Below are positions 12,090-23,275 of a stretch of 64,000 nucleotides of DNA, piece by piece. The stretch comes from Atherix ibis (lineage: Eukaryota; Arthropoda; Insecta; Diptera; Athericidae). The notes below the pieces were generated by a model. That model did no database searches. It saw only the letters and a list, made by a program, of their open reading frames with translations, and was not told the origin of the DNA. Each line of letters starts with the position of its first letter. Within the stretch, counting starts at the first letter, position 1. The translations under genes and the position numbers were made by a program. The stretch lies in NCBI GenBank assembly GCA_958298945.1, contig OY282610.1, positions 33,549,667 to 33,613,666 of the forward strand. Reading direction: 5' to 3'.

Positions 12090-12880
12090 TTACCATCTGC
12101 CGCGACCGCCACCTCCACCTCTACCTCCACCGCCTCCGAAACCTCCTCCTCCTCGTCCACCACCACCACCACGGCCTCCGCCACCAAACCTTTGACCACC
12201 GCCACCTCCAAACCTTTGGCCACCACCACCACCACCTCGTCCACCGCCACCGCCAAAACGATTCCCGCCGCCGCCACCTCCTCGGCCACCAAAACCACCA
12301 CCTCCACCTCGTCTACCGCCTACGCCACCAGGAGGTCCCTTCTTTTTAGGACCTTTCGGTTGTGGCGGCTTTGGTAGAAATCTATATAGTGGTAATAACT
12401 TTTGCGGATCAATATACAGTTCTTGCTTCGGTTTGAAACTAGACGCTTTCATATTGTCTCCTAACTTTACTGATACGGAAAAGTCCCTCAAATTTCCGAA
12501 TATTTCATCAATTTTTCCAACCTGCTCCTTACTTTCAAGGTAGATTGGCGCATTGAAATACGGCACATCTTCAATGTTCACTTTGCAAACTAGATCTTCT
12601 TGGCAAACATAATCGAATGTACCCAAGGGAATGACACGGTCTGGTGGCCCGGTATTGAAATTTCTACCACCACCTCCACCTCCACCTCCGCCTCTGCCAC
12701 GAAAACCTCCACCACCTCCTCCTCCACCTAATTTCGTATAATGCATATTTTTTTAAATAAAACATTAACCGGCAAATATAATCACTTTTAAAATTTACCT
12801 CTACGAAAATTACCACCTCCACCGCCGCCACCACGGCCACCGCCACCTCGTCCACCACCGCCACCTCCACGAAAACCCAT
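12090..12880 (-). CDS. GAR1: H/ACA ribonucleoprotein complex subunit GAR1
   Basis: Nucleolar protein of the H/ACA snoRNP (with dyskerin, NHP2 and NOP10), needed for rRNA pseudouridylation. Two exons, complement(12799-12880) and complement(12090-12727), joined through a 71-bp intron, give about 239 residues, the size of the fly protein. Order: N-terminal Gly/Arg-rich tail (MGFRGGG..., mostly exon 1), a core beta-barrel from [20 protein letters not shown] through [20 protein letters not shown] to [20 protein letters not shown], a lysine/proline linker ([15 protein letters not shown]), and a long C-terminal RGG tail. The RGG repeats create GC-rich triplet sequence and spurious long frames on both strands. 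It is divergent from the RUNDC1-like gene. Confidence 0.95.
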
Positions 12881-13893
12881 TATAAAGTGATTTTTTCAAT
12901 AATATTTAACTAATTTATTAGTTATTAGCAAATTATTAATCTCTACAACACCAGCCAAAAAACAAATCAACTTTCTAGGTTATATTAAACTGAACGGAGA
13001 ACTTCTTCCAAGTGTAAACAGCGAGCTGTACACGTGCTCACCACAGCAAGGCGAATGTTAATCTATTCCGGCGAATTCGATAGGAACAACTTCGCCGCAC
13101 AAACGTCATTATGCGAACTGTTCGATTTTTACTTTCGCACAATTTCCTTCAAACGCATACACACACTATGAAAGCAGTTCGGTTGATAATCGTATGGCAA
13201 ATTAGCTGTGAAAAGATTATGAGCTGCGAAATTAAGTCAATTTTATCCATATCTAACCGAATAAGTAAAAATTAATGAAAATTTGTTATAATTTAAGTGA
13301 AAATGTAATTGAAATTTTAAAATTATGAATTCAACGTGAATAAAACTAAATTAATATTTTGGATAAATAGACGAAAGCGGGTAATTTAAATGTACACGGA
13401 ATTCCAACAGAAAAATAATCATTCAAAACCGAATTCAAGTATAGCTTGTTATTAGTTTTGTAAATTTATTTGTATATGGTTTTGCGGTTTTCAATTAATC
13501 ATTTATTAATATATTATTTGATATAATCAATCGTCACTGAAATTCTTTAAGAAATCTCCATTCATAAATACAATATTTGTGCATGCGCAGAATGTTAAAG
13601 CAAAGGAAACAATTGGAATAACCCACACAAGAACACACGTATGCACTAGTTCTTATGTCAAGGACAGTCTGAATTTGTGTCGCGCGAGTGTATTGGTTTT
13701 CGTGTCGTCCTTTGATGTTTTGTTTGTTGAATTAATTTTCTTATCATTTGTTGTGTGCGAAAATTCCCTAAATCGAATTTAAAACGGATTAAATTATTTG
13801 GCTTAATTGTTTAAATTATTTATCGGTATTATTGCAATTGTATTGTGACATTTTTAATATAGAAATTGGAAGAGTGTGAACAATCTGTTTAGG
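12881..13893. promoter_or_regulatory. Divergent intergenic region GAR1 / RUNDC1
   Basis: About 1 kb between head-to-head genes. The 200 bp next to GAR1 (12960-13180) and the stretch 13570-13760 are less AT-rich than their surroundings, as expected for two promoters. CpG-containing words cluster near 13580-13690. No TATA box is obvious. A 67-residue ORF at 13579-13782 has no recognisable family and most likely lies in the RUNDC1 5' UTR or promoter. Confidence 0.45.
13580..13590. promoter_or_regulatory. NRF-1 / erect-wing type site TGCATGCGCAG
   Basis: TGCATGCGCAG contains the GCATGCGC core recognised by NRF-1 in vertebrates and its insect homologue erect wing, a common element of housekeeping divergent promoters. 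It sits about 300 bp upstream of the RUNDC1-like start codon and 700 bp from GAR1. Motif match only. Confidence 0.4.
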
Positions 13894-16149
13894 ATGAGTG
13901 GAAAAACGGAAAAGTCCGAAAGTGATGAGACTGAGACCGACGAATTGGGGCCAACAAGTGAACGATGGGATCCATTAGGTGCTGATAACGAGGAATCCGA
14001 CGTTGATATGTTCCTACTGAATTATGGCACGGATATGGGTGGATCAATGTGCTCCAATAATACAGCAACAACTGATCCAAATCGGATACGTAATCTGGAA
14101 GAGGAGCAAGAAATACTCACCAGTTCGTTAATGGCACTAACTTCTCATTTTGCCCAAGTTCAATTCCGATTGCGACAAATTGTGGAAGCGCCCGCAGGAG
14201 ATCGCGATAATTTACTCAAAAATTTAGAAGAATTTGCCTTTCGTGGCATACCCGAGGTGATATTTTACAATAAATAATTAATTTTGATATAATATATGCA
14301 AATGTATTCTTTGTAGATAACTGGTAACCTAAGCCCGATCGAATCAGATGAGGTCATTAATAATTTAGAGCGTGCAAGGCAAAGACAGTTTGAATTGATT
14401 GACCGTCTTAAACGACAGCTAACTGAATTGGAAAAGTTCGCATATGAATCGGGCGCACCAGTTTTACCTCAATCTGTTCTACTTGAAAAACAAAAAATTA
14501 TAATCGACGAGCTTAAGTGTAAATTGAATCTCAATGTTAATGAGATAGATTTGCCACAATTGTCTTCGGAAGATCTGCGAAATCAAGTTGATTCTGCATT
14601 TGTTGAATTTGTTGGTCCACTGAAAATGAAAGAACAACTTGTTGCACAACTGAAAACCCAAATAACTGATCTCGAACGTTTTATAGCATTCCTACAGTGT
14701 GATTCCGAAGAGACTAAACTAAAAAGTATTACTGATGGTACTGACAAAAAAGTTGGTACTGCGTATAATAGTTACTCAGCCAAAAAGAAAAATTCCTCTT
14801 ATTCTGCAACAACAACAACAACATCCTCGAAAAATGCAAACAGTAGTAAAATGAATTCATCGAAGCCAACATCTGCTCAACGTGACAGTAGACATTCCTC
14901 GGAGCCTAACAGTAATCGTAATACGTCGCTTAAAAATTCTGCCCAAACGCAACCAGAAACCCTGAATAGCAAGGCCCACAGCCTATTAGACAAAGCGTCA
15001 ACTTTGTTGCAAATGTTCGCTGTTTCACAATTTGGCTGTGGGTCTAATCGTTTTCAAAAGAATACGCTGAAAAAATCTTCTAAAATAAATCATTGGGGGT
15101 AAGTACATAAATAATTTGCCCGCAACTATCATATATGTGGATGCCAATTAAAGAAATATTTGTATTTTCTTCAGCGATACAAGAGCACAACTTGAAGTTG
15201 ACATACAGGAAGTGCTATCTCTAGCAATGGCACTACAACATGATGAGCGTGAAAAACGTAATTGCAACATATTATTAAAAAAAGGAAATAAAAAAACCGT
15301 ACCGGATAAATATGATGATTATTCAAGCGAATCAGATGAAAGTGCAGATTCATGCAGAAGAAAAATAAGTGGATTATCTAACGATTCAGCTGACAGCTAT
15401 ATCATAACAAATGTCGAATTAACGACTATTGTAAGACGAAATTTCGCTGTAACATTGCAGAAGTTAATTCAGCATGGCTTACTTGGCGAAACTGACACAT
15501 CTCGTAGTTTAGTACCGTTTATAGGTTGTTTCAATGCGGCTGGATTGCGTGAAAGCACAAGGGGAGATGGTGCACATTACGGTGAGGAAATGGACTACTA
15601 TGAGAATAGTTTTAGTAGTAGACAAATGCATGCATGGGAGTTGATTCTCGAATATTATAACATCAAGAACGGCGAAGAATACAACGAGACACCAGCACGA
15701 AAGCTATCCGAAAGTTTCAATCTTGATATTGTTGGTGGTACAGCTGTTTCGAATAAACAAAGTTTGTTAACGGTCATTGGTAGTATTATAGCCATGCATA
15801 GTCCCTACAAAAGAAGTTACAATTCACATTTTAAGGCATTTGTTTGTGCTGGCTTAAAGTAAGCATTATTCATATTTAATTTTCAGATTTTTCATTCTCA
15901 TTGCATTCTTTAAATGAATATTTTTTTTCTGTTATTTCTTTAAGCTCTCAAAAGTTAGTCCTTTGGTTAACGCTAATTCTCCAATGTTCAGAATTGATTA
16001 ATACGTATTATGCCAGTTGGAGTTATGTTGCAAGAACCGGATTTCGCGATGCTCTTCGCTCAATCGATCGTCTTAGCAAATACGATTTTGACTTACCAGT
16101 TGATTTGGCAGTTCGACAATTCCAAAATATCAAAGATGTTTTCATGTAG
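13894..16149 (+). CDS. Rundc1: RUN domain-containing protein 1 (RUNDC1-like)
   Basis: Coiled-coil and RUN-domain protein; RUN domains typically bind small GTPases or motor adaptors, and the cellular role in insects is poorly known. Four exons (13894-14256, 14317-15098, 15175-15858, 15945-16149) join in frame to 677 residues; human RUNDC1 is about 613. Order: acidic N-terminus (ERWDPLGADNEESDVDMFLL), heptad-rich segments (LEEEQEILTSSLMALTSHF; ERARQRQFELIDRLKRQLTEL), a Ser/Asn/Thr-rich low-complexity linker around residues 260-340, and a C-terminal RUN domain from TTIVRRNFAVTLQKLIQHGL through SLVPFIGCF and FKAFVCAGL to KYDFDLPVDLAVRQFQNIKD. Splicing AA|C restores GLNSQKLVLWL across the last intron. 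I start at the ATG at 13894; the longer frame upstream begins only with GTG. Confidence 0.93.
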
Positions 16150-18525
16150 TTGTATAACATTTTTTTCTTTTTTCTTATCGTTTCAAGTAACAATAGTACT
16201 GAAACGTATATTCTAAGCGCAACGACAGTAAAGGCCATTTGACGACAAAGGATATCGGGATAACGAAATTCGAAATGAAATGGAAGGAAAAGTAGTTTTT
16301 TTTTAGGAATTTGCATACTACCACGCCTCAGTGGAAGTCGAATCCACGAGCCCTTTTATGGTAGTCAAGTCGGCCATATCGTTATTATCTACAACATTTC
16401 CAAATTTCATGAGTAAATACTTAATTTCCGACACATTACTACATTCCGCAGTGTGTAGTTAACATTTTACGAAATATTTTTCCTCTATTATATTATATAG
16501 CATGTTATAATGTGTAATGACTATTTTGATTAATTTGAAAGCCAAAGATAGAAATATCAAAAATTAGGATTTTTTTTCAGAATTATTTTTTAACCACCAT
16601 TGTTGTTTATTTTTTGAGTCTATATCGATTAAGTAATAAATTTAGTTCTTTGTTAATATTTATTGTTTAATATTTAAATAATTGTTTTTAATTTGTTATT
16701 AAATAAATTTTTATCGAAGTTTTTATATTACTTCAAATATAAAAGTTATCACTTTCTTGTTTTAATGTGAATGTATTTTTATATTATTTAAAAAAATATA
16801 ATTTCGTTTTTCCAAAGAAAAATATAAGTGCATTGTAAATATTAATTTATAAAAAGATGAAATGTAACTAGTCTAAAATTTGTCACTTCTGACATTTTCC
16901 GCATTGTATTCTACGTGTTTTTTTTGTTACATGTTTTCTAATGTTAACAAAAAAAATTAAAATATTTGAGCTTATTACACTAGATGATACATGATGGTTT
17001 TTCTAATTGTTACGGCAATTTTCAATCTCAAACAATAAACTAGTTTTTAATTATTTTTCAAAAAGAAAAAACTGTTAATTTAATATATCTTCCTTTTAGT
17101 AATTTAATTAAGTATATAATATTTTTGTAAAATATTTTTATTGATCTCCTTATACCAAAATGTGAATTTGCGAAATACATGCATAACATAGAATTAATGG
17201 TAATTATTAATAATTATAATGAGATGACAATTAAAATATATACATACATGCATATAAACAAAAACAAAAAATATATAAAAGACATTAGCGTCAAAAGAAT
17301 GGTAATTAAATGAAAAGAAAATGTTATAATTGAAATTCATAAATGATAATACAAAGTTAATTATATATGCATATATTTATGTATTTTGTGTAATCAAATA
17401 TATATATACATATTAAAAAGAAATAAAAATATTGAAGAAATATGAAGAGATTGTTTTTTAATTTTTATAATATTATTAAATTTCCAGTTGTTTTGTTTTG
17501 AATGCCCATGATGGAATTTGTACATTTTATTTAGCGAAGTAGATTAGAAAATTTGAGAAATATTTATTCTGTTCAATTAAATAGCATAAAAACTGAAGAA
17601 ATCATATAAGTGCTATAACAACTGTAGAAAATGAAATATAATAAAAATAGCTTCACCTATTTTGCTATGCTATTATACATATTTTTGATGTATCCATATA
17701 GCTAACATATACTATAATTGAATATTTATGAAAATACATAATTTTTGGATGTGTTTCGATCTTGAACTTGATCTATTGTTTTATGATTCTAGAGTTAAAA
17801 ATTTACAGTTAAATCCGATGAAATAGTAGGTATACATATTTGGAATATATTTCATTAGTAACAATAGAGTTTTGATAATAATTATCGCCGAAGGTGCAAA
17901 ATACATGCTTCAAAAATGCAAAATTGAGATAAGATTTGTAAAAATAATATAAAATGATAGATTTTTTTTTTCAATTTGTCCTATAAAAAAATCGAAATTT
18001 TTTCCAATGTAAACAAGAAAGATTTCTTTAAAAAGCGCAATCGAAAAAAATGCGAGCAAAATATTTCATAATTGCACATTTATGGCATCTTGTCTAGTTA
18101 GTTAATATTTTGTAGTGTAGTGTATCTGTTCTATTCGTTTTCATTACAATATATAATATAATAATTTAATTTTTTTCGTTTTTCGAAATGAATTTATAAA
18201 AGTGAAAATATAATTTCTATAAAAAGAAATTAGGTCATTATAAAAACGATCGGATGTAAATATCTACATATAATTTTCTGTATGTACAGAATGCTGAGAA
18301 TAATTTTCATAAATGGATTAAGACCAGTCTCAACCGTATCAAATATCAATTAATTTCCAATAGCGGAAAAATTGGTATACTAGGACATATAAGCCGAATT
18401 CTGTTTAACCACAGTGTTTTGGTATGCTAGCTAAAGTCAATTTAATTATTTAGTTAACATACTGGATCGGATTTGAGCGTGAATATACTTAAGTGGTGGT
18501 CAAGTGTTTACGTAGAATTCGAAAA
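16150..18525. other. AT-rich intergenic region RUNDC1 / P450
   Basis: Holds the RUNDC1 3' UTR (several AATAAA words, e.g. near 16698) and the P450 upstream region. A small hairpin, ACTACCA ... TGGTAGT with an inner GTGG/CCAC stem, lies at about 16318-16366. CATATAAG near 18387, about 135 bp upstream of the P450 ATG, could serve as a TATA box. No reading frame of note. Confidence 0.45.
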
Positions 18526-21500
18526 ATGGTTTTGGTTACATTTACTTTACTTCTGATAATCGTAACTATTTTGCTTATAAAATTCCGAAGACGCTATGAG
18601 CTTGGAAATCGCATTCCAGGGCCATGGTCTATTCCGTTGATTGGTAATTTCGAAATTGCAAACCATTCTGCTGAAAGTGAGTTTTCTTTTCAAAAACAAA
18701 AAAAACTACTATCAATTATTATTTAATAATTCTAGGACTCTTCATAGCATTAAATGACTTTAATACAAAATATCCTGGAGTTTTTCGCATTTGGCTCAGC
18801 GTAAAACTTTGGGTATTTTTAAGTGAACCAATACTCATTGAAAAAGTCCTAAACGATCATAGCTTACCAAAGGCTAAAGATTTTGATTTTCTTTCACCTT
18901 TAATTGGAACTGGTCTTCTGATTAGCAATGGTAAGGAAATTTTTCATTCAACAAAATTGTTTAGTTTTAAAAGAAGTTGAAACAAATTTTTGTAAATAAT
19001 TCATTCTAAAATGAACATTACTCATTTACTAAAATCTTAAGTTAAAGGTCTTGACCTTTAATAATAATAGCAAAGGGTTTAGTAAAAATGTGAAAATGCG
19101 TAAAAATAAATTATCATCGTAGTGCATAATTACAAAAAAAATTAAATCGAAATTTGGATTATTCTTTTAGTTGATTTTAAATAATATTTTATTTTAAATT
19201 TTTGCGTAAATATAAAAATTGTTAAACAAGTAATAAAAACAAACAATTTAGAAACAATAAATTTTTGATATTTTTAAATTCACAACTGTTGCCAATTTAA
19301 ATATTTACAATCCAATTTCGTATGCATTATCAAAAAAGTAAATTATAAACAATATTTTTATTAATTAAATTTTAATGATATTTACAGTTGATAATCATTT
19401 TATAAAAGTTTTATTAGCTTTTAAGCAGCCTTAAAAGCCATCCAAAGTTTGAAATGACTTATCTTAAGTAATTAACTTATAAAGGGAATCACCAGATATG
19501 AATAATAAAATTTATTAGCATTTTTCTTGTAGTTACTTAAAAAAAAAATTCAATACTGTCTGAGATTATTATTTGAATGTAATAAATTTTATTGCTACTT
19601 AAAAAAATTAATAATATAAAAAAAAAATGATGGTACAGTAAAGTAAAATAAAAATACAAAAATTTTATGATTATAGAAAATTAATAATTTAAAAAAAAAA
19701 ACTCAATCATATTAATTGATATAGCATTATTTATGATACTTGCATATGTAAATATACGTTTTTATATTAATTAAAAGTGAAATTCAGTAAAGTACAAAAT
19801 ATATGCAAATATTCAATTCTATTTTTTTTTAAATTTCAATTATTAAAGAATTGATTCATAATTGTATTGATGAGATGTAATGAGTTTCAATTGGTACACG
19901 ACTCTAACTATGAGAATAGTTGTTAATTAAGCCAATTTACGCATAAATGGGTAAATTTTATATTTGCATTTTTAATTATACAACTTTATACGGTTTAAAT
20001 AAAGTTCAATGGCATTTTATAGTGGATTAACTGGAAAATGTACATTTCTAATTAATTGATATTGAGCAAAGATTAAATTTAATCAATCCAGGTCTGTTTA
20101 TGTTATTAAAATTCAGTGTTTAGAATATAGTAGAATGATAATCTTAATTAATAATAATAATAATGCTCATATATAAAGCTATTGAAAATATATATGTATT
20201 TTTTTAATTACTATAATTATTGTTAAGGTAAAAAATGGCAAACACGTCGAAAAGGTTTAACGCCAGCATTTCATTTTCGAATTCTCGACGATTTTGTAGA
20301 AAGATTTTCGCATACCGGAGATGTTTTGGTACAAAAATTACCTAATGGTGAATCAGTCGAGATGACATCAATTTTACTACTTTGTATGTTAGATGCAGTT
20401 TGTGGTAAAATTATATAAATATTTTCTTTACTAAAAAAAAAAAAAAAAAACAGAAATTATTGTAAAAGTTCATATTATTTTGAATAGAAACTGCTATGGG
20501 AGCCGAAGTAAATGCTCAACTGGATCCAGATGGGGATTATGTGAAAGCTTTTCATGAGTAAGAAAATCGTATATTATAAAAAGAATTTCGTTAGATAATT
20601 AAAATGTTTCTTATAATTCTAGAACTTCAAGAATTTTATTCCGGCAAATGGCAAATCCTTTATTACAATTCGATTTGATATTTAGATGGTTCAAAGACTA
20701 TGAACGTGTTAAACATGCTATTGGTGTGATACATGGTTTAACTGATAAAGTTATTAAGGAGAAACGGCAAAAATTATTAGAAACTACAGATGAACTTGTC
20801 TCGTTCGAGGATGAATTTGGTAGAAAACAAAAGTTAACTCTTATAGATATCCTAATGCAGAGTACTTTCGATGGACAGAATCTTGCTGATGATGACATTA
20901 GAGAAGAGATAAATACATTTCTATTCGCTGTATGTATTGGTAAACATGGGAATTTAAAAAAAAAATTAATTATGGTATTAATTTAGGGCATAGACACAAC
21001 AAAATCAGCGCTCAGTTTCTTATTATATAATTTGGCCAAATATCCTGACATTCAGAACAAAGTAGTTGAAGAAATCCATTCTGTTATGGGCACAGATCCA
21101 TTACAAACGATTGACCATAAATCTGTGAACGAATTAAAATATATGGATTTGGTTATCAAAGAATCTATGAGGTATCATACCACAGTTCCAGTAACGGGAC
21201 GACAGACACTGAACGAATACCAACTAGGAGATTTGCTTATACCAAAGGATACCACACTTTGGATAAACATATTTGGAATGTCACATAATTCATTTATTTA
21301 TCCTAATCCAGATGAATTTCTTCCAGAACGATTCGATATAAAGTCCAACACTTCAAAAACCAATTCATACGCATATATTCCATTTTCTGCTGGACCGCAT
21401 ATTTGCATTGGAAAAAAATATGCTCTATTAACAATGAAGACTATAACAGCAAAATTATTGCTCAACTATAATATCACACTATCAAATCCAGAAGAACATT

Positions 21501-21571
21501 TAGAATTAATATGTGAAATGGTACTCAAATCGAAAACTGGCATCAATTTAATATTTACAAAACGAATCTAA
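18526..21571 (+). CDS. Cytochrome P450, CYP4 clan
   Basis: Membrane-bound microsomal monooxygenase. CYP4-clan enzymes in insects act on fatty acids, hydrocarbons, hormones or xenobiotics; the substrate cannot be read here. Six exons (18526-18676, 18736-18930, 20228-20404, 20488-20557, 20623-20929, 20987-21571) give 494 residues, all junctions in frame. Order: N-terminal anchor (TFTLLLIIVTILLI), proline hinge PGPWSIPLIGN, C-helix WQTRRKGLTPAFHF, the CYP4-type ETAMG segment, I-helix AGIDTTKS (split by intron 5), K-helix ESMR, PERF, and heme loop PFSAGPHICIGKKYA with C440 as thiolate ligand. Intron 2 is long (1.3 kb), the others are under 100 bp. I start at the ATG at 18526; an upstream in-frame extension begins only with GTG. 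CYP325 of the same clan is an alternative. Confidence 0.93.
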
Positions 21572-22135
21572 TACGAATCCAGCAAAAAAAAAAAATTATA
21601 TAATATTTAGCAAAAAACTACTGAACTCTACTATATATTCGGTTTTTGCAAATAATTTTAAATATAAAAGTGTCTCATTTTTATTGTATTTGTGCTTTTT
21701 TTATTTTTTTTTGTGTATTTAACAACAATTGGAAAAAAATTGTTTTTTCCCTAATAAATAATAATATTATATTGTCCTATTTTATATACATAATAATAAC
21801 TATAACTAAAAAGATGACAAAATCTTTTTAGTTATAGTTATTATTATTATTATTATTAGAAATTAGGTTGTTTTTTTTTATTGTAAAAGTATTATTTGAT
21901 ATTATTAATAAAGGTTGCAAAAAAAATAAAAAATATAAGTATGAATATGATCATTTTTAATACGAGTGTTATTTAGAATAATTGTTAATGATGAGAGATG
22001 ATATATGAAAAATAAAAAAGAAACACATTTAAAAAAAGAGTTCAAATGAATATTTTTGTATTTAGGAAATTACTGATTATCAATCATTGATAAATCTTAT
22101 TGTATTTTTATAGTTTCCCATTTTGAAATGTAGAT
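21572..22135. other. P450 3' region
   Basis: AT-rich sequence with AATAAA words, for example near 21754, that could end the P450 transcript. It contains the foldback listed separately at 21791-21846. No gene seen. Confidence 0.45.
21791..21846. repeat. Foldback, 25-bp perfect stem
   Basis: Arms 21791-21815 and 21822-21846 are perfect reverse complements (core ACTATAACTAAAAAGAT) around a 6-base loop, GACAAA. It lies about 220 bp past the P450 stop codon, just after an AATAAA word. Confidence 0.8.
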
Positions 22136-22228
22136 GGCTCTAAGTAAAGAACTTGAGGACCTTAGATTAAAGAATACCTGGATAGGCCCGTACGTCAGAT
22201 TTCCGTGTATGTATACGCAATTTTCTAG
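22136..22228 (+). other. Orphan exon-like ORF
   Basis: An ATG opens 31 codons (starting MALSKELEDLRLKNTWIGPY) that end in CTAG followed by GTGAAT, a plausible splice donor. Base composition is much less AT-rich than the flanks. I do not recognise the peptide and see no sure partner exon; the antisense strand is also open over the same stretch. It may be the first exon of, or debris from, the decayed THAP gene that follows, or chance. Confidence 0.2.
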
Positions 22229-22729
22229 GTGAATTATTGGAGAAGCGGCGAAAAATCGTAACGCTAGCATACTTTTGTGTAGATTTCTTTTATGTAGACA
22301 TAACACCCATTGACATCTAGTTTTCGTAATAGAAATTTATTGAATTGCAAAAGCATAATTTATATTCCTTTTAATTCACTTATTGGAAATAAAAATACAA
22401 TTTAATTACAATGACAGGTAATTTTTTTATTTTTTTGTACAATCTTTTGATATGAAATGAAATTGTACTTTAGGTTTATTATTTATTTCGTAAATATCAA
22501 GTGCCTCAATATTGTAAATTTTCGGAGAGTTTTAAAAAACGCCATTCTCCATGAAAGTGGTAGCATACCGAAATGCTTGCATACTTTTGTTATTTTTCAA
22601 GTGGTTATTTTGGCACTTATCGGAAAGTGTAGTTTTTATCATTTTTGAAGTATGTATTTACGAAAAAGCTAGTATTTATATGAATAGTTATATTGTTGAT
22701 AACATTTAATAGGAAGTTTTTATTTACAG

Positions 22730-23275
22730 AAAATAAAGTGTTTTATAAAAGGGGTTGCTGGTAATTTAACGGAATGAGGAAGCCGGGAATTTCTTTCTTT
22801 CGGTAAGTTGACAACTTCATTTTTACTACATAAATTAATAAAAATTTACTTTATGATGTGCTTAAATAGCTTTTAATGATTTATTTTATCCAAAAAATAA
22901 TTAAAAAGTGAATAGTTCGTCATTCAATAAATGTAAACAAATGTGATTTTGACAATGTTTTTTCAATGTTTACCAGAAAATAGTTCAGTGCCGGCGTACG
23001 TAAAGTATGTGTAAGAAATTTTAATCGCTCAAAAAATACTTTAATTTCTGTTAATTCTTAATTGAAAAACTAAATGTAACATTACCGGTTTCCACAAAAT
23101 AAATGGTTAAGAGAAAAGTGGATTGTGGCAGCAGCATCGGGAATTCCCAATAATCACGTCACGACATTGTGTATTCGCTCCACTTTCGTGGACGAGACAT
23201 TAAAATAGGAGCGAGTAGGAACAGATTGGAAAGAAATGCTTTTCCTTCGGTATTTAGTATATGTTATGGAAGAGC
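22730..23275 (+). pseudogene. Decayed THAP-domain gene
   Basis: Two exon-like pieces together resemble a THAP zinc-binding domain (C2CH DNA-binding module of transcription factors and P-type transposases). Piece 1 (22730-22802) follows TTTACAG and ends in CG|GTAAGT. In one frame it encodes IKCFIKGVAGN, where the second zinc Cys would be V; in another, MRKPGISFFR. Piece 2 (from about 23088) encodes FPQNKWLREKWIVAAASGI, then TTLCIRSTFVDETLK and, one base out of frame, ASRNRLERNAFPSVF. The F-F-R-F-P, K-W, C-x-x-x-x-F and A-x-P-S-x-F landmarks are in THAP order. Damage: frameshift and stop in piece 1, AC-CG instead of AG at the second acceptor, the zinc His absent, frameshift before the last motif. 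Confidence 0.55.

Noticed and set aside
12011..12870. Long open frames on both strands besides GAR1
   Set aside because: They are out-of-frame readings of the GGN repeat sequence encoding the RGG tails; composition alone keeps them open.
13876..13893. Start of RUNDC1 at 13876 and of the P450 at 18493
   Set aside because: Both would require GTG initiation. ATG codons follow in frame at 13894 and 18526.
16318..16366. tRNA-like stretch with GTGGA/TCCAC arm and AGTCGAA loop
   Set aside because: The arm has the size of a T-arm but the loop lacks TTC, and no acceptor, D or anticodon arms can be drawn around it.
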